The translations under genes were made by a program, and so were the position numbers. From Streptomyces buecherae (lineage in GTDB: Bacteria; Actinomycetota; Actinomycetes; Streptomycetales; Streptomycetaceae): a DNA stretch of 64,000 bases. This document shows positions 8,466 to 15,573 of this stretch, piece by piece (positions within the stretch are counted from its first letter, which is position 1; each line of letters begins with the position of its first letter). Below the pieces are notes generated by a model. It saw only the letters and a list, made by a program, of their open reading frames with translations, was not told the origin of the DNA and searched no databases. The stretch is from positions 6,054,501 through 6,118,500 of the forward strand of contig NZ_CP060404.1 of assembly GCF_014295035.1 (NCBI RefSeq). Direction: 5' to 3'.

Positions 8466-8491
8466 GGCGCCACCGGCAGGAGGCACAGGCG

Positions 8492-9697
8492 GTGACGACC
8501 TCCCCGCACGACATCGACGCGACGGCCCTCGGGCCGGACGCGGCGCCGCACCCGCGCGCACCGCGCCCGGCCCCCTCCGCCGGCGCCGCGCCCCGGCGCG
8601 GGCGCCAGCCGGCACCCCAGGCGGCGTCGGCGGAGGCCGAGATCGAACAGTTGGCGTCCCTGACGCCGCTGGAACCCGCCGCACTCGAGGTCTACGCGCA
8701 CGCGAGCCGTACCGCCAGCATCGGCCTGCCCGACCTCGTACGCCTCACCGGCCGCCCCGAGGAGGAGCTGACCCGCTGCCTCCAGGCGCTGCTGCGGCCG
8801 CGCCTGCTGCGGCCGGCGCGGGCGGAGCCGGGCCGGCTGACGGCCGTCTCGCCGGACTACGCGGAACCGCACCTCGTCGAGCCCGCCGCGCGCCGGATCA
8901 CCGAGCTCCAGGAGACGCTCGGGCACGTGCGCGGCGAGCTGGCCGCCCTCGCCGACCGCTACCAGGAGGGCGTCGCGCACCGGCTGCGCGGGCAGGGCAC
9001 CGAGGCGGTCACCGGCGCCCTGCCGGTCCGCCGCCGCGTGGCCGAGCCGCTCGCGCACGCCACGCGCGAGGTGCTCGCGGCCCAACCGGGCGCCGGCGGA
9101 CCGCGGGAGGCGCCGTGGGAGCCGCTGGAACTCGCCGAGCCGGCGCGCGCCCACGGGCTGCGCGTCCGCGCGCTGAACCAGCACACGGCGCAGTTCCACC
9201 ACGCCACCCTCGCCCAGGCCGAGCACCTGGCCGACCTCGGCTGCCCGGTCAGGACGCTGGGCGACCGGTTCGCCCGCGCGCTCGTCGTCGACCGCCAGGT
9301 CGCGGTCCTCGCGCTGCGCGGCGACCCGCGCGGCGCGGTCGTCGTCCGCGACCCCAGCACGGTCGACTTCGTGGCCGCCACCTTCGACCGGCTGTGGGAC
9401 CAGGCCACGCCCTTTCCGGCCAAGCTGGGCCGCCAGCAGGCCATCGCCGCGTCCGACGCCGTCAAGTCCGACATCGTGCGGCTGTTCGTCGCCGGCGAGG
9501 ACGACAAGGCCATCGCCCGCCGCATGGGCATGTCCGTCCGCACCTGCCAGCGCCACATCAACGAGATCCTGCGCCGCCTCGGCGCCCGCAACCGCACGCG
9601 CGCCGGCTACCTCATCCACCCGTACGAGACGGAGCACGGCACCACCTTCGACCCGCGCGCCGGACACGGCCCGGCGGGTCGGGAGCGGGCGGGTTAG
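8492..9697 (+). CDS. LuxR-type regulator with N-terminal TrmB-like region
   Basis: A 401-residue regulator. After a 55-residue disordered Pro/Ala tail, residues about 60-110 form a winged-helix-like segment (LEPAALEVYAHASRTASIGLPDLVRLTGRPEEELTRCLQALL), as in Streptomyces regulators with a TrmB-like start. A middle sensor region follows. The C-terminal 65 residues are a LuxR/FixJ HTH: 'IVRLFVAGEDDKAIARRMGM', then SVRTCQRHINEILRRLGARNR. Start GTG at 8492 has CAGGAGG 9 bp upstream and lies 26 bp after the SbnB-type stop. Such regulators usually sit in and control natural-product clusters in actinomycetes; the cassette 6029-8465 is the likely target. The frame is open far upstream but only as a shadow of the preceding gene. 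Confidence 0.88.
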   Translation: MTTSPHDIDATALGPDAAPHPRAPRPAPSAGAAPRRGRQPAPQAASAEAEIEQLASLTPLEPAALEVYAHASRTASIGLPDLVRLTGRPEEELTRCLQALLRPRLLRPARAEPGRLTAVSPDYAEPHLVEPAARRITELQETLGHVRGELAALADRYQEGVAHRLRGQGTEAVTGALPVRRRVAEPLAHATREVLAAQPGAGGPREAPWEPLELAEPARAHGLRVRALNQHTAQFHHATLAQAEHLADLGCPVRTLGDRFARALVVDRQVAVLALRGDPRGAVVVRDPSTVDFVAATFDRLWDQATPFPAKLGRQQAIAASDAVKSDIVRLFVAGEDDKAIARRMGMSVRTCQRHINEILRRLGARNRTRAGYLIHPYETEHGTTFDPRAGHGPAGRERAG

Positions 9698-9734
9698 CCC
9701 GCACGACCACCGGCCCGCCGCCACCCGCGTCGGC

Positions 9735-10757
9735 TCAGGCCGCACCGCCTCCACCCGGCGGCACCGGCGGCACCGCGGCCGTGCTCCGGGTGATGGCCTC
9801 CGCGTGCTCGGCCGCCTTCCGGGGGTCGCTCGCCCACAGCCGGTAGAAGTCGAACGGGCACTCCGCCAGGCCCGCCGCGCCCTCGCCGGCCGCCTCGGTG
9901 CCGGTGTAGCCCCGGTGCACGAGCTTGAACAGGTGGTTCTGCGACTGGTCGTAGGTCCGCGCGTCCCGGATGGCCGACACCGAGAGCTGCGCGTACTGGA
10001 TGCCGTACGGCTCCTCGCCGGTCTCGCCCAGCGTGCGGCCGTCGAACCCGATGATCGCGGAGTGCCCGAAGTACGCGTACACGCCGTCGAACCCGGCGGC
10101 GTTGGCCACCGCCACGTAGCAGTTGTTGGCCCACGCCATCGCCTTGGACATCAGCACCTGCTGGTCCTTGGCCGGATACATGTAGCCCTGGCACCGCACG
10201 ATGAGTTCGGCGCCCTTCATGGCGCAGTCCCGCCAGATCTCCGGGTAGTTGCCGTCGTCGCAGATGATCAGCGAGATCCTCAGGCCCTTCGGCCCGTCCG
10301 AGACGTAGGTGGACTCGCCCGGATACCAGGGTTCGACCGGACACCACGGGAGGACCTTGCGGTACTTCTGCACGATCTCGCCCTGGTCGTCGATGAGCAC
10401 CAGCGTGTTGTACGGCGGCTTGTGCGGATGCTCCTCGTGCCGCTCGCCCGCCAACGAGAACACGCCCCACACCCGCGCCTCGCGGCACGCGGCGGCGAAG
10501 ACGTCGGTCTCGTCCCCCGGTACGGACGCCGCGGTGGCCAGCATCTCGGACCGGTCGTACATGATCCCCTGGGTGGAGTACTCGGGAAAGACCACCAGGT
10601 CCAGGCCGGGCAGCCCGCTCTTCACGCCCACCACCATGTCGGCGATCGCGCGGGCGTTCTCCCGCACCTCTTCCCTGGTGTGCAGGCGGGGCATCTTGTA
10701 GTTGACGACCGCGACGCCGACCGTGTCCGGGCTCGACGAGATGTCACCGTGCCGCAT
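9735..10757 (-). CDS. amiE: Aliphatic amidase (acylamide amidohydrolase)
   Basis: A 340-residue nitrilase-superfamily enzyme that is nearly collinear with Pseudomonas aeruginosa AmiE (346 residues), beginning MRHGDISSS and including 'DLVVFPEY', 'AYFGHSAIIGFDGRTLGE' and 'AECPFDFYRLW'. The catalytic residues fall at the family positions: Glu59, Lys134, Glu142 and Cys166 (IICDDGNYPEIWRD). It hydrolyses short-chain amides such as acetamide or propionamide to the acid and ammonia in the cytoplasm. Start ATG at 10755-10757 has GAGGAGG upstream; earlier in-frame codons are low complexity. It converges on the LuxR gene with 37 bp between stops. Whether it belongs to the diaminopropionate cassette or is a stand-alone nitrogen-scavenging gene cannot be decided here. 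Confidence 0.95.
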   Translation of the reverse strand: MRHGDISSSPDTVGVAVVNYKMPRLHTREEVRENARAIADMVVGVKSGLPGLDLVVFPEYSTQGIMYDRSEMLATAASVPGDETDVFAAACREARVWGVFSLAGERHEEHPHKPPYNTLVLIDDQGEIVQKYRKVLPWCPVEPWYPGESTYVSDGPKGLRISLIICDDGNYPEIWRDCAMKGAELIVRCQGYMYPAKDQQVLMSKAMAWANNCYVAVANAAGFDGVYAYFGHSAIIGFDGRTLGETGEEPYGIQYAQLSVSAIRDARTYDQSQNHLFKLVHRGYTGTEAAGEGAAGLAECPFDFYRLWASDPRKAAEHAEAITRSTAAVPPVPPGGGGAA

Positions 10758-11085
10758 CGCTCGCTCCTCCTCGTCCTCGTGTGGTGCGGGAACCACGCCG
10801 GACGCCCCGACGCGGTCGCGGCGCGCGGGTCCCGCGCGCCGGACGGGGCCCGGAGGCGTCGTACGGCGCGTGCTGAGTGAGGCCGGGGGAGGTGAGGGGA
10901 CAGGGAGCGGCACACAGGACGCTCGCGTTCCGCGGGACTTCCAGCAAAGCGCGGACCCGCCCCACCCGCTACCCCCGCGGCGCGATCGCCGGCCTGTGGG
11001 GGACGCCTGGGGTGTGGGGGATGAGGGCGGGGGATGAGGGGCGCCTGGTGTCGGTGGGGGGGCGGGCGGTGGTGGAGGGGTCGGC
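10758..11085. other. Intergenic stretch upstream of amiE
   Basis: 328 bp holding the amiE promoter region and the downstream side of a lipoprotein gene. It is GC rich with a purine-rich GGGGG tract around 11030-11070. No gene or clear promoter hexamers recognised. Confidence 0.4.
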
Positions 11086-11556
11086 TCAGCAGGCGTCCCA
11101 GCGCCAGGTGCCGTCCTCACGTGACCACGGTTGCGCCGTGCGCTCGAACTGCGGCACCCCGACGCCGTAGCTCACCCGCGCCATGTCGCCGCTGATCTGG
11201 TCCACTTCGAAGGTCTTGATCGTGAGCGCCCCGTAGTCGTGTCGTGCCTGCTGCGCCATGGCCGTGAACTGGTCCTGCGGCATCTCGCTCTGGCACCGCT
11301 TGGAGAGCAGGTCGTGCCCCTTCGGGTCGCCGCCGAACAGGGCTTTCGTGTACGCCCGCACGCTGTGTTCCAGCGCGGCCTTCCCATCGTCGCCGTTGGC
11401 GTCGGTGGAGTCGGTCACTCCGGTGGGCTCGGGAGCGTCGCTGTGCTGGCCAGGGCCCGTCGGCTTGGCATCGCTGTCGCTGTCGCCGCCACAGGCCGTG
11501 AGCGACAAGCCGAGCACCATGGCGGCGGCGACGGTGGCGGCGGTACGGATGTGCAT
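11086..11556 (-). CDS. Putative lipoprotein
   Basis: A 156-residue exported protein. Residues 1-23 are a type II signal peptide: MHIRTAATVAAAMVLGLSLTACGG, with lipobox LTAC and cysteine at about 22. An acidic, Asp/Ser/Thr-rich linker follows (residues 24-60, SDSDAKPTGPG). The C-terminal 95 residues (ALEHSVRAYTKALFGGDPKGHDLLSKRC..., ending WRWDAC) form an alpha-plus-beta domain of the NTF2/DUF4878-like style, where a helix carrying 'AYTKALFGGD' precedes a curved sheet; two cysteines could pair. It would be a membrane-anchored extracellular protein of unknown role. It lies 113 bp downstream of the STAND ATPase gene on the same strand and may or may not share its transcript. Confidence 0.75.
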   Translation of the reverse strand: MHIRTAATVAAAMVLGLSLTACGGDSDSDAKPTGPGQHSDAPEPTGVTDSTDANGDDGKAALEHSVRAYTKALFGGDPKGHDLLSKRCQSEMPQDQFTAMAQQARHDYGALTIKTFEVDQISGDMARVSYGVGVPQFERTAQPWSREDGTWRWDAC

Positions 11557-11669
11557 GGGTCCCCCGAAGCGGATCACGTACGGACTGGTGGGCGTGGGGG
11601 GACCGGCATCGTAACTGGTCAGCCGACGAGACCAGGACGGAAGCACAGTCCGCGCCGGCCCCCGCCCGC

Positions 11670-14600
11670 TCAGTCCACGATGATGCCCGGGTAGCAGTGG
11701 TCGTGCTGCCAGTCCGGGGCGATGGGGTACCCGCAGTGGCACAGCGCGGGCTTGGCCGGCTTGCCGTCGGCGCGGCGGCGTAGGGCCACCAGGAGGGGCT
11801 GCCGGCGCAGCCACTGGGCGGCGCTTTCGTCTGGGCCGCGGTCCAGGGTGTCGGGCGCGACGCGCAGGGTGCGTACGAGCAGGTCGTAGACGGCGTCGGC
11901 CTGGCTCAGGATGAACCGTTCGACGTTGCGGCAGTAGCGCGGCGTCATGGTGTCGAGCAGGTAGCGGTGGTCCTGGGCGTCCTGCCAGACCTCGTCCTGG
12001 CCGAGGAGGGTGACCCAGTGCTCCTCGGCGGTCCAGTTGCGGTGCGGCTCGGGTGGGATGCCCTGGAGCTTGTCCCGTACCTCCCGCTGGGCCTCGCGCG
12101 CGTCCCGTAGCGGGCTGGCGAAGTCGGCGTGGGCCGCCGTGAGGTGCTCGTAGTGGGTGATGGCCTCCGCCACCTCGTGCTCGGCCTGGTGCACGTCGAG
12201 CCCGGAGCGCACGCGGCCTCGCGCGCACTGCACGAGCAGCCGGGCCAGCCGGGCCCGGGCCGCGTGGTCGTCCGCCGCGCGCTCGCGGGCGATGCCCATC
12301 GCCTCGTCGGCCACGGCCAGCCCCTCGCGCCACCGCTCGCCGCGGAACAGGAAGCCGCGCAGGTCGTTCAGGACCCGGACCAGCTCGGGCTCGAAGGCGG
12401 CCGGGTTGGCGCGCGCCACGCGCCGGTAGATGTTGGCCGCCTCCCGGGCGGCGGCCAGCGCCCGGGGGCGGTCCCGCGCGCTCCAGTACATGACCCCCAG
12501 GTTGCTCAGCGCCAGCGCGAGGTCGCTCTCGTCCACCGTCACCGCCCGGCCGAGCCCGGGCCCGCTCTCCGCGCCACCGGCGTCCGCGTCCCGGGCGTCT
12601 GCCTTCCGGACATCCGCGCCCCCGGCGTCCGGGTCTGCGTCGGCCGGTGGCCCCGCGTCCGCCGCCGGCGCCCCGCCGCCGGGTGTGACCAGGCGCCGGA
12701 ACAGGGCGACGGCCCGCTCGGTGGCCTCCCGCGCCGCGTCCCACCGGCGGTGGCTCCACAGCAGCGAGCCCTGGTTGGCCAGAGCCATCGCGAGCCCCGG
12801 CTCGTACGCCACCGGGTTGGCGTCGACCAGCCGTCGGAAGATCTCGGTCGCCCGGTCCATGGCCCGCAGCGCCTCGCGGCCCCGCTGTTCGGTGAGGAGC
12901 CCCTGTCCGAGGTGGGACAGCGACACGGCGAGCCCCGGCTCGTGGGTCGCCGGGTCGCTCTGGGCCAGCCGGCGGTAGAGGTCCACGGCCTCCTGCGCCG
13001 CGACCCGGCTCCGCGTGCGGTTGCCCACCCGCCTGGCGTACTCACTCGCCTGCGCGAGCGCCGCCGCCAACTCCGTCTCCTGGTCGGACCGCCGAAAATC
13101 CGTGACCGCCCGCTCCGTCGCCGCGAGCGCGTCGTCCGGCTGGCCGGCCCGCCACAGCCGGAACCCGAGGTCGAGGTGGAGCCGCGCCCGCTCCAGCGGA
13201 GTACGGCTGGCGGCCAGCCGCAGCGCGCTCAGCCGCTCGGCGAACGGCGCGATGCCCGCGTCCAGGTCGAGCTGGCCGAGTTCCGGCAGGTGACCGTCGA
13301 TGGCCTCCAACAGGGCGCGGTCCAGGTCGAGTTCGGCCAGCGCGCTCAGCGCGGCGCCCCCGGCGTCCACGGCGAGCGCCGGGTCGGCGCGCAGCACGCC
13401 CGCGAGCCCGTCCGTCAGGTGCGGCCAGCGGTGCGGCGCCGCCGCCGAGGCGAGGAAGGTCACCGCCCGGGCCGCGTACGCCGGCGGCTCGCCCCGCTCG
13501 TCGCGGGCCAGCAGCGCTCGGGCGGCCTCCGCGGCCCACGGCACGCTGCCGAACTCCGTGACTCCGTGCCCGGGGAAGCTCAACGCGAGGAAGTCCTCGG
13601 CCAGCCGGTCGGGGTAGAGCGGCTCCAGGACGGTGTCGCCCCCGGGTGAGGGGTAACAGGTGGCGTGGTCGGCGAGCAGCCGGTGCGGCTCGGCCACCTC
13701 CAGACGGCGCAGCACGGCGGTGCCCGCCCCGTGCCCGGTGGCGCCGGTGAGCGCCGCGGCGAACACCGCCTGCCGCATCTCCTCGGTGGGCGTCGCGTAC
13801 TCCAGGCCCTCCACCCGGTTTTCGTACAGCCGGTTCCAGTGCTCGCGCTCGCGACGCAGCAGGTACGCGGCGAGTTCGGGCAACCCGCGCGGTACGCCGC
13901 CGCCGCGCGCGTGCGCGTCCACGGCCACCAGGGCGGCCATGTGCAGGGCCAGGGTGAGGCCGAACTCGGGCCGGTCCAGGTAGTCGGGCGGGGCGACGGC
14001 GTCCGGGTCGATCCGGTAGTAGGCGGCGAAGGAGTCGCGGGCCGTACGGAACATCTTCGCGCGCGCCCCCGGGCCCCGCGCGCCGCCGGCCCCACCCCCG
14101 CCCGACGGCGCGCCGGCCTCCGCGTCGAGCGGGCCGAGCGGCAGGTCGGCCGTCTCGGCTCCCAGGTCCGCCCGCTCCACCGCCCCGCACAGCGCCGGCC
14201 ACGCCGAAACCCCGCGGGCCAGCAGCAACACCCGGGTGGGCACGTCGTGGTGCAGCAGTTGGTTGCTCAGCAGCAGGGTGAGGTGGGAGACCGGCCACCG
14301 GTCGGCGTAGTCCACGAGCAGCAGCACGCCGGCCGCCCCGGCCACGCTCAGATCATCGCCGCCCACCCCGGCCACCACCGCGCCCGCCCCGTGCGTCGCG
14401 GTCACCACCCGCCAGTTCGCCGCCGCGCTCTCGGCGGCGAACTGTGCGGCCAGCCGGGACTTGCCCTGCCCGCCCGGACCGTGCAGCCAGGCCAGGGCGA
14501 GCCGGGCGTCCGCACCGTCGCGCCAGTCGGCCAGCTTCGCCAACTCCCGCTGCCGTCCGGTGAACGCGACGACCTCGTACCGCGCGTTGAGCAGCCGGCT

Positions 14601-14768
14601 GGGCTGGGAGATCGGAACCTGCTCGGGCGCCACCGCGCGCGAGCGGTACGGCGCGAGCACGTAGACGGGCCCGCGGTCCCGGTAGACGTGCAGGTCGGCG
14701 CCGATGGCGCCGTAGACATGCCCGCTGGTGACGTGGAAGACCTGCTGCGGCGGCAGGTCACGGCTCAC
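11670..14768 (-). CDS. STAND-like ATPase with tetratricopeptide repeats and an N-terminal candidate amyloid motif
   Basis: A 1032-residue protein. Residues 8-30 (QQVFHVTSGHVYGAIGADLH and the next two) form a short Gly/Val-patterned beta segment. After a linker, a 'FTGRQRELAKL' entry leads to a P-loop ATPase: GPGGQGKS at 97-104 and a Walker B LLLVDYAD at about 149-156, with winged-helix/helical follow-on to about 450. Residues about 520-870 are TPR-like repeats (LDLGFRLWRAGQPDDALAATERA; ANQGSLLWSHRRWDAAREATERA; LSNLGVMYWSARDRPRALAAARE). The extreme C-terminus carries a small Cys/His cluster (CHCGYPIAPDWQHDHC). This is the NLR/STAND architecture: regulated ATPase plus repeat sensor. Its start overlaps the stop of the upstream small gene by 11 bp. 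Such proteins sense a signal and oligomerise; the signal is unknown. Confidence 0.85.
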   Translation of the reverse strand: MSRDLPPQQVFHVTSGHVYGAIGADLHVYRDRGPVYVLAPYRSRAVAPEQVPISQPSRLLNARYEVVAFTGRQRELAKLADWRDGADARLALAWLHGPGGQGKSRLAAQFAAESAAANWRVVTATHGAGAVVAGVGGDDLSVAGAAGVLLLVDYADRWPVSHLTLLLSNQLLHHDVPTRVLLLARGVSAWPALCGAVERADLGAETADLPLGPLDAEAGAPSGGGGAGGARGPGARAKMFRTARDSFAAYYRIDPDAVAPPDYLDRPEFGLTLALHMAALVAVDAHARGGGVPRGLPELAAYLLRREREHWNRLYENRVEGLEYATPTEEMRQAVFAAALTGATGHGAGTAVLRRLEVAEPHRLLADHATCYPSPGGDTVLEPLYPDRLAEDFLALSFPGHGVTEFGSVPWAAEAARALLARDERGEPPAYAARAVTFLASAAAPHRWPHLTDGLAGVLRADPALAVDAGGAALSALAELDLDRALLEAIDGHLPELGQLDLDAGIAPFAERLSALRLAASRTPLERARLHLDLGFRLWRAGQPDDALAATERAVTDFRRSDQETELAAALAQASEYARRVGNRTRSRVAAQEAVDLYRRLAQSDPATHEPGLAVSLSHLGQGLLTEQRGREALRAMDRATEIFRRLVDANPVAYEPGLAMALANQGSLLWSHRRWDAAREATERAVALFRRLVTPGGGAPAADAGPPADADPDAGGADVRKADARDADAGGAESGPGLGRAVTVDESDLALALSNLGVMYWSARDRPRALAAAREAANIYRRVARANPAAFEPELVRVLNDLRGFLFRGERWREGLAVADEAMGIARERAADDHAARARLARLLVQCARGRVRSGLDVHQAEHEVAEAITHYEHLTAAHADFASPLRDAREAQREVRDKLQGIPPEPHRNWTAEEHWVTLLGQDEVWQDAQDHRYLLDTMTPRYCRNVERFILSQADAVYDLLVRTLRVAPDTLDRGPDESAAQWLRRQPLLVALRRRADGKPAKPALCHCGYPIAPDWQHDHCYPGIIVD

Positions 14769-15198
14769 CGGTGATCTCCGTCGCCCGCTCCGCCGGGGTC
14801 CCGTGGTGCACGATGACGTTGCCGTTGATGGTGTTGTACTGCTGGCTGTTGTCCCTGGCGTAGTTGTGCTGGCTGACGCGCGGCTCGGCCTGCGGCGTGG
14901 CCGCCCTGATCTCGTCGATGAGCGCCTGCAACTCCTGCTCGAGCTCCGGGTGGCGGCGCACCAACGTCTCCAACTCCTCGGCCCACAACACCAGCAGCCG
15001 GTTCCGTACGCGCTCCGCGTCCTCGGCCCGCGCGACCCGCTCGGCGTCGCTGTCCAACTGGCGCTCGATGCCCGCGGCCTCCTCGTCGCTGCCGCGCCTG
15101 AACAGCCGCGTCACGCCGGTACGGGCCACCTGCCAACCGTCGGTGGCCATCGCCCCCACCACGGCGCCCCCGCCCGCCAGCACCAAGTCCTCCAACAC
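14758..15198 (-). CDS. Small coiled-coil protein with C-terminal candidate amyloid-signalling motif; partner of the STAND ATPase
   Basis: A 146-residue protein. Residues 5-33 are Gly/Ala/Val rich and amphipathic (LVLAGGGAVVGAMATDGWQV) and could insert in membrane; residues 38-100 are strongly helical with heptads (AERVARAEDAERVRNRLLVL, ELETLVRRHPELEQELQAL). Residues 109-133 switch to an Asn/Gln/Ser/Val beta-prone motif containing NSQQYNTINGNVIVHHG. The order helical membrane-active domain then short amyloid motif is that of the bacterial 'Bell' proteins paired with NLR-type ATPases. Start: GTG at 15196-15198 with GGAGGG 7 bp upstream; a longer frame upstream is low complexity. The gene ends inside the start of the STAND gene (11-bp overlap), so the two are co-translated. 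Function as a cell-death or conflict effector is an inference. Confidence 0.75.
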   Translation of the reverse strand: MLEDLVLAGGGAVVGAMATDGWQVARTGVTRLFRRGSDEEAAGIERQLDSDAERVARAEDAERVRNRLLVLWAEELETLVRRHPELEQELQALIDEIRAATPQAEPRVSQHNYARDNSQQYNTINGNVIVHHGTPAERATEITGEP

Positions 15199-15573
15199 CC
15201 CGACTCCCTCCGTCCGTATCCCACCCTGACGCCCGACAGCACCGCATCGGTTCCACGGCGTCGCCTGCGCGGTGGCGAGGTACGCCCCGCGCCCCGCTCC
15301 GGGTCGCGGTGCGCCCCGTGCGGGGGCGCGCCGTGCCCCTGCCACCGTCTCATGTCGAACGGGACGCGCGGCGTGGGCGGCGGTGGGGAGGTGGGGGAGT
15401 GAGGGGGCGGTCACGCCGGGCGGCTGGGGGTCCTGTGCTCGATTTCCGCGCGGGGCCCGCGCCCGCTCTCCTACGCGGCCCCGGGCCTGTCCCCCGGCCC
15501 CGCGCCCGCCCCCCGGCCCCGCACCCCCCCCGGCCCGGGGCCCGTCGTCACCGCGTCGGTCCCGGGGCCCGCC
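15199..15573. other. Intergenic stretch before the STAND pair
   Basis: 375 bp between the end of the GTPase operon and the small coiled-coil gene. Very GC rich (long CCCCGGCCC runs around 15480-15545). It should contain the promoter for the STAND pair; none is obvious. Confidence 0.4.
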
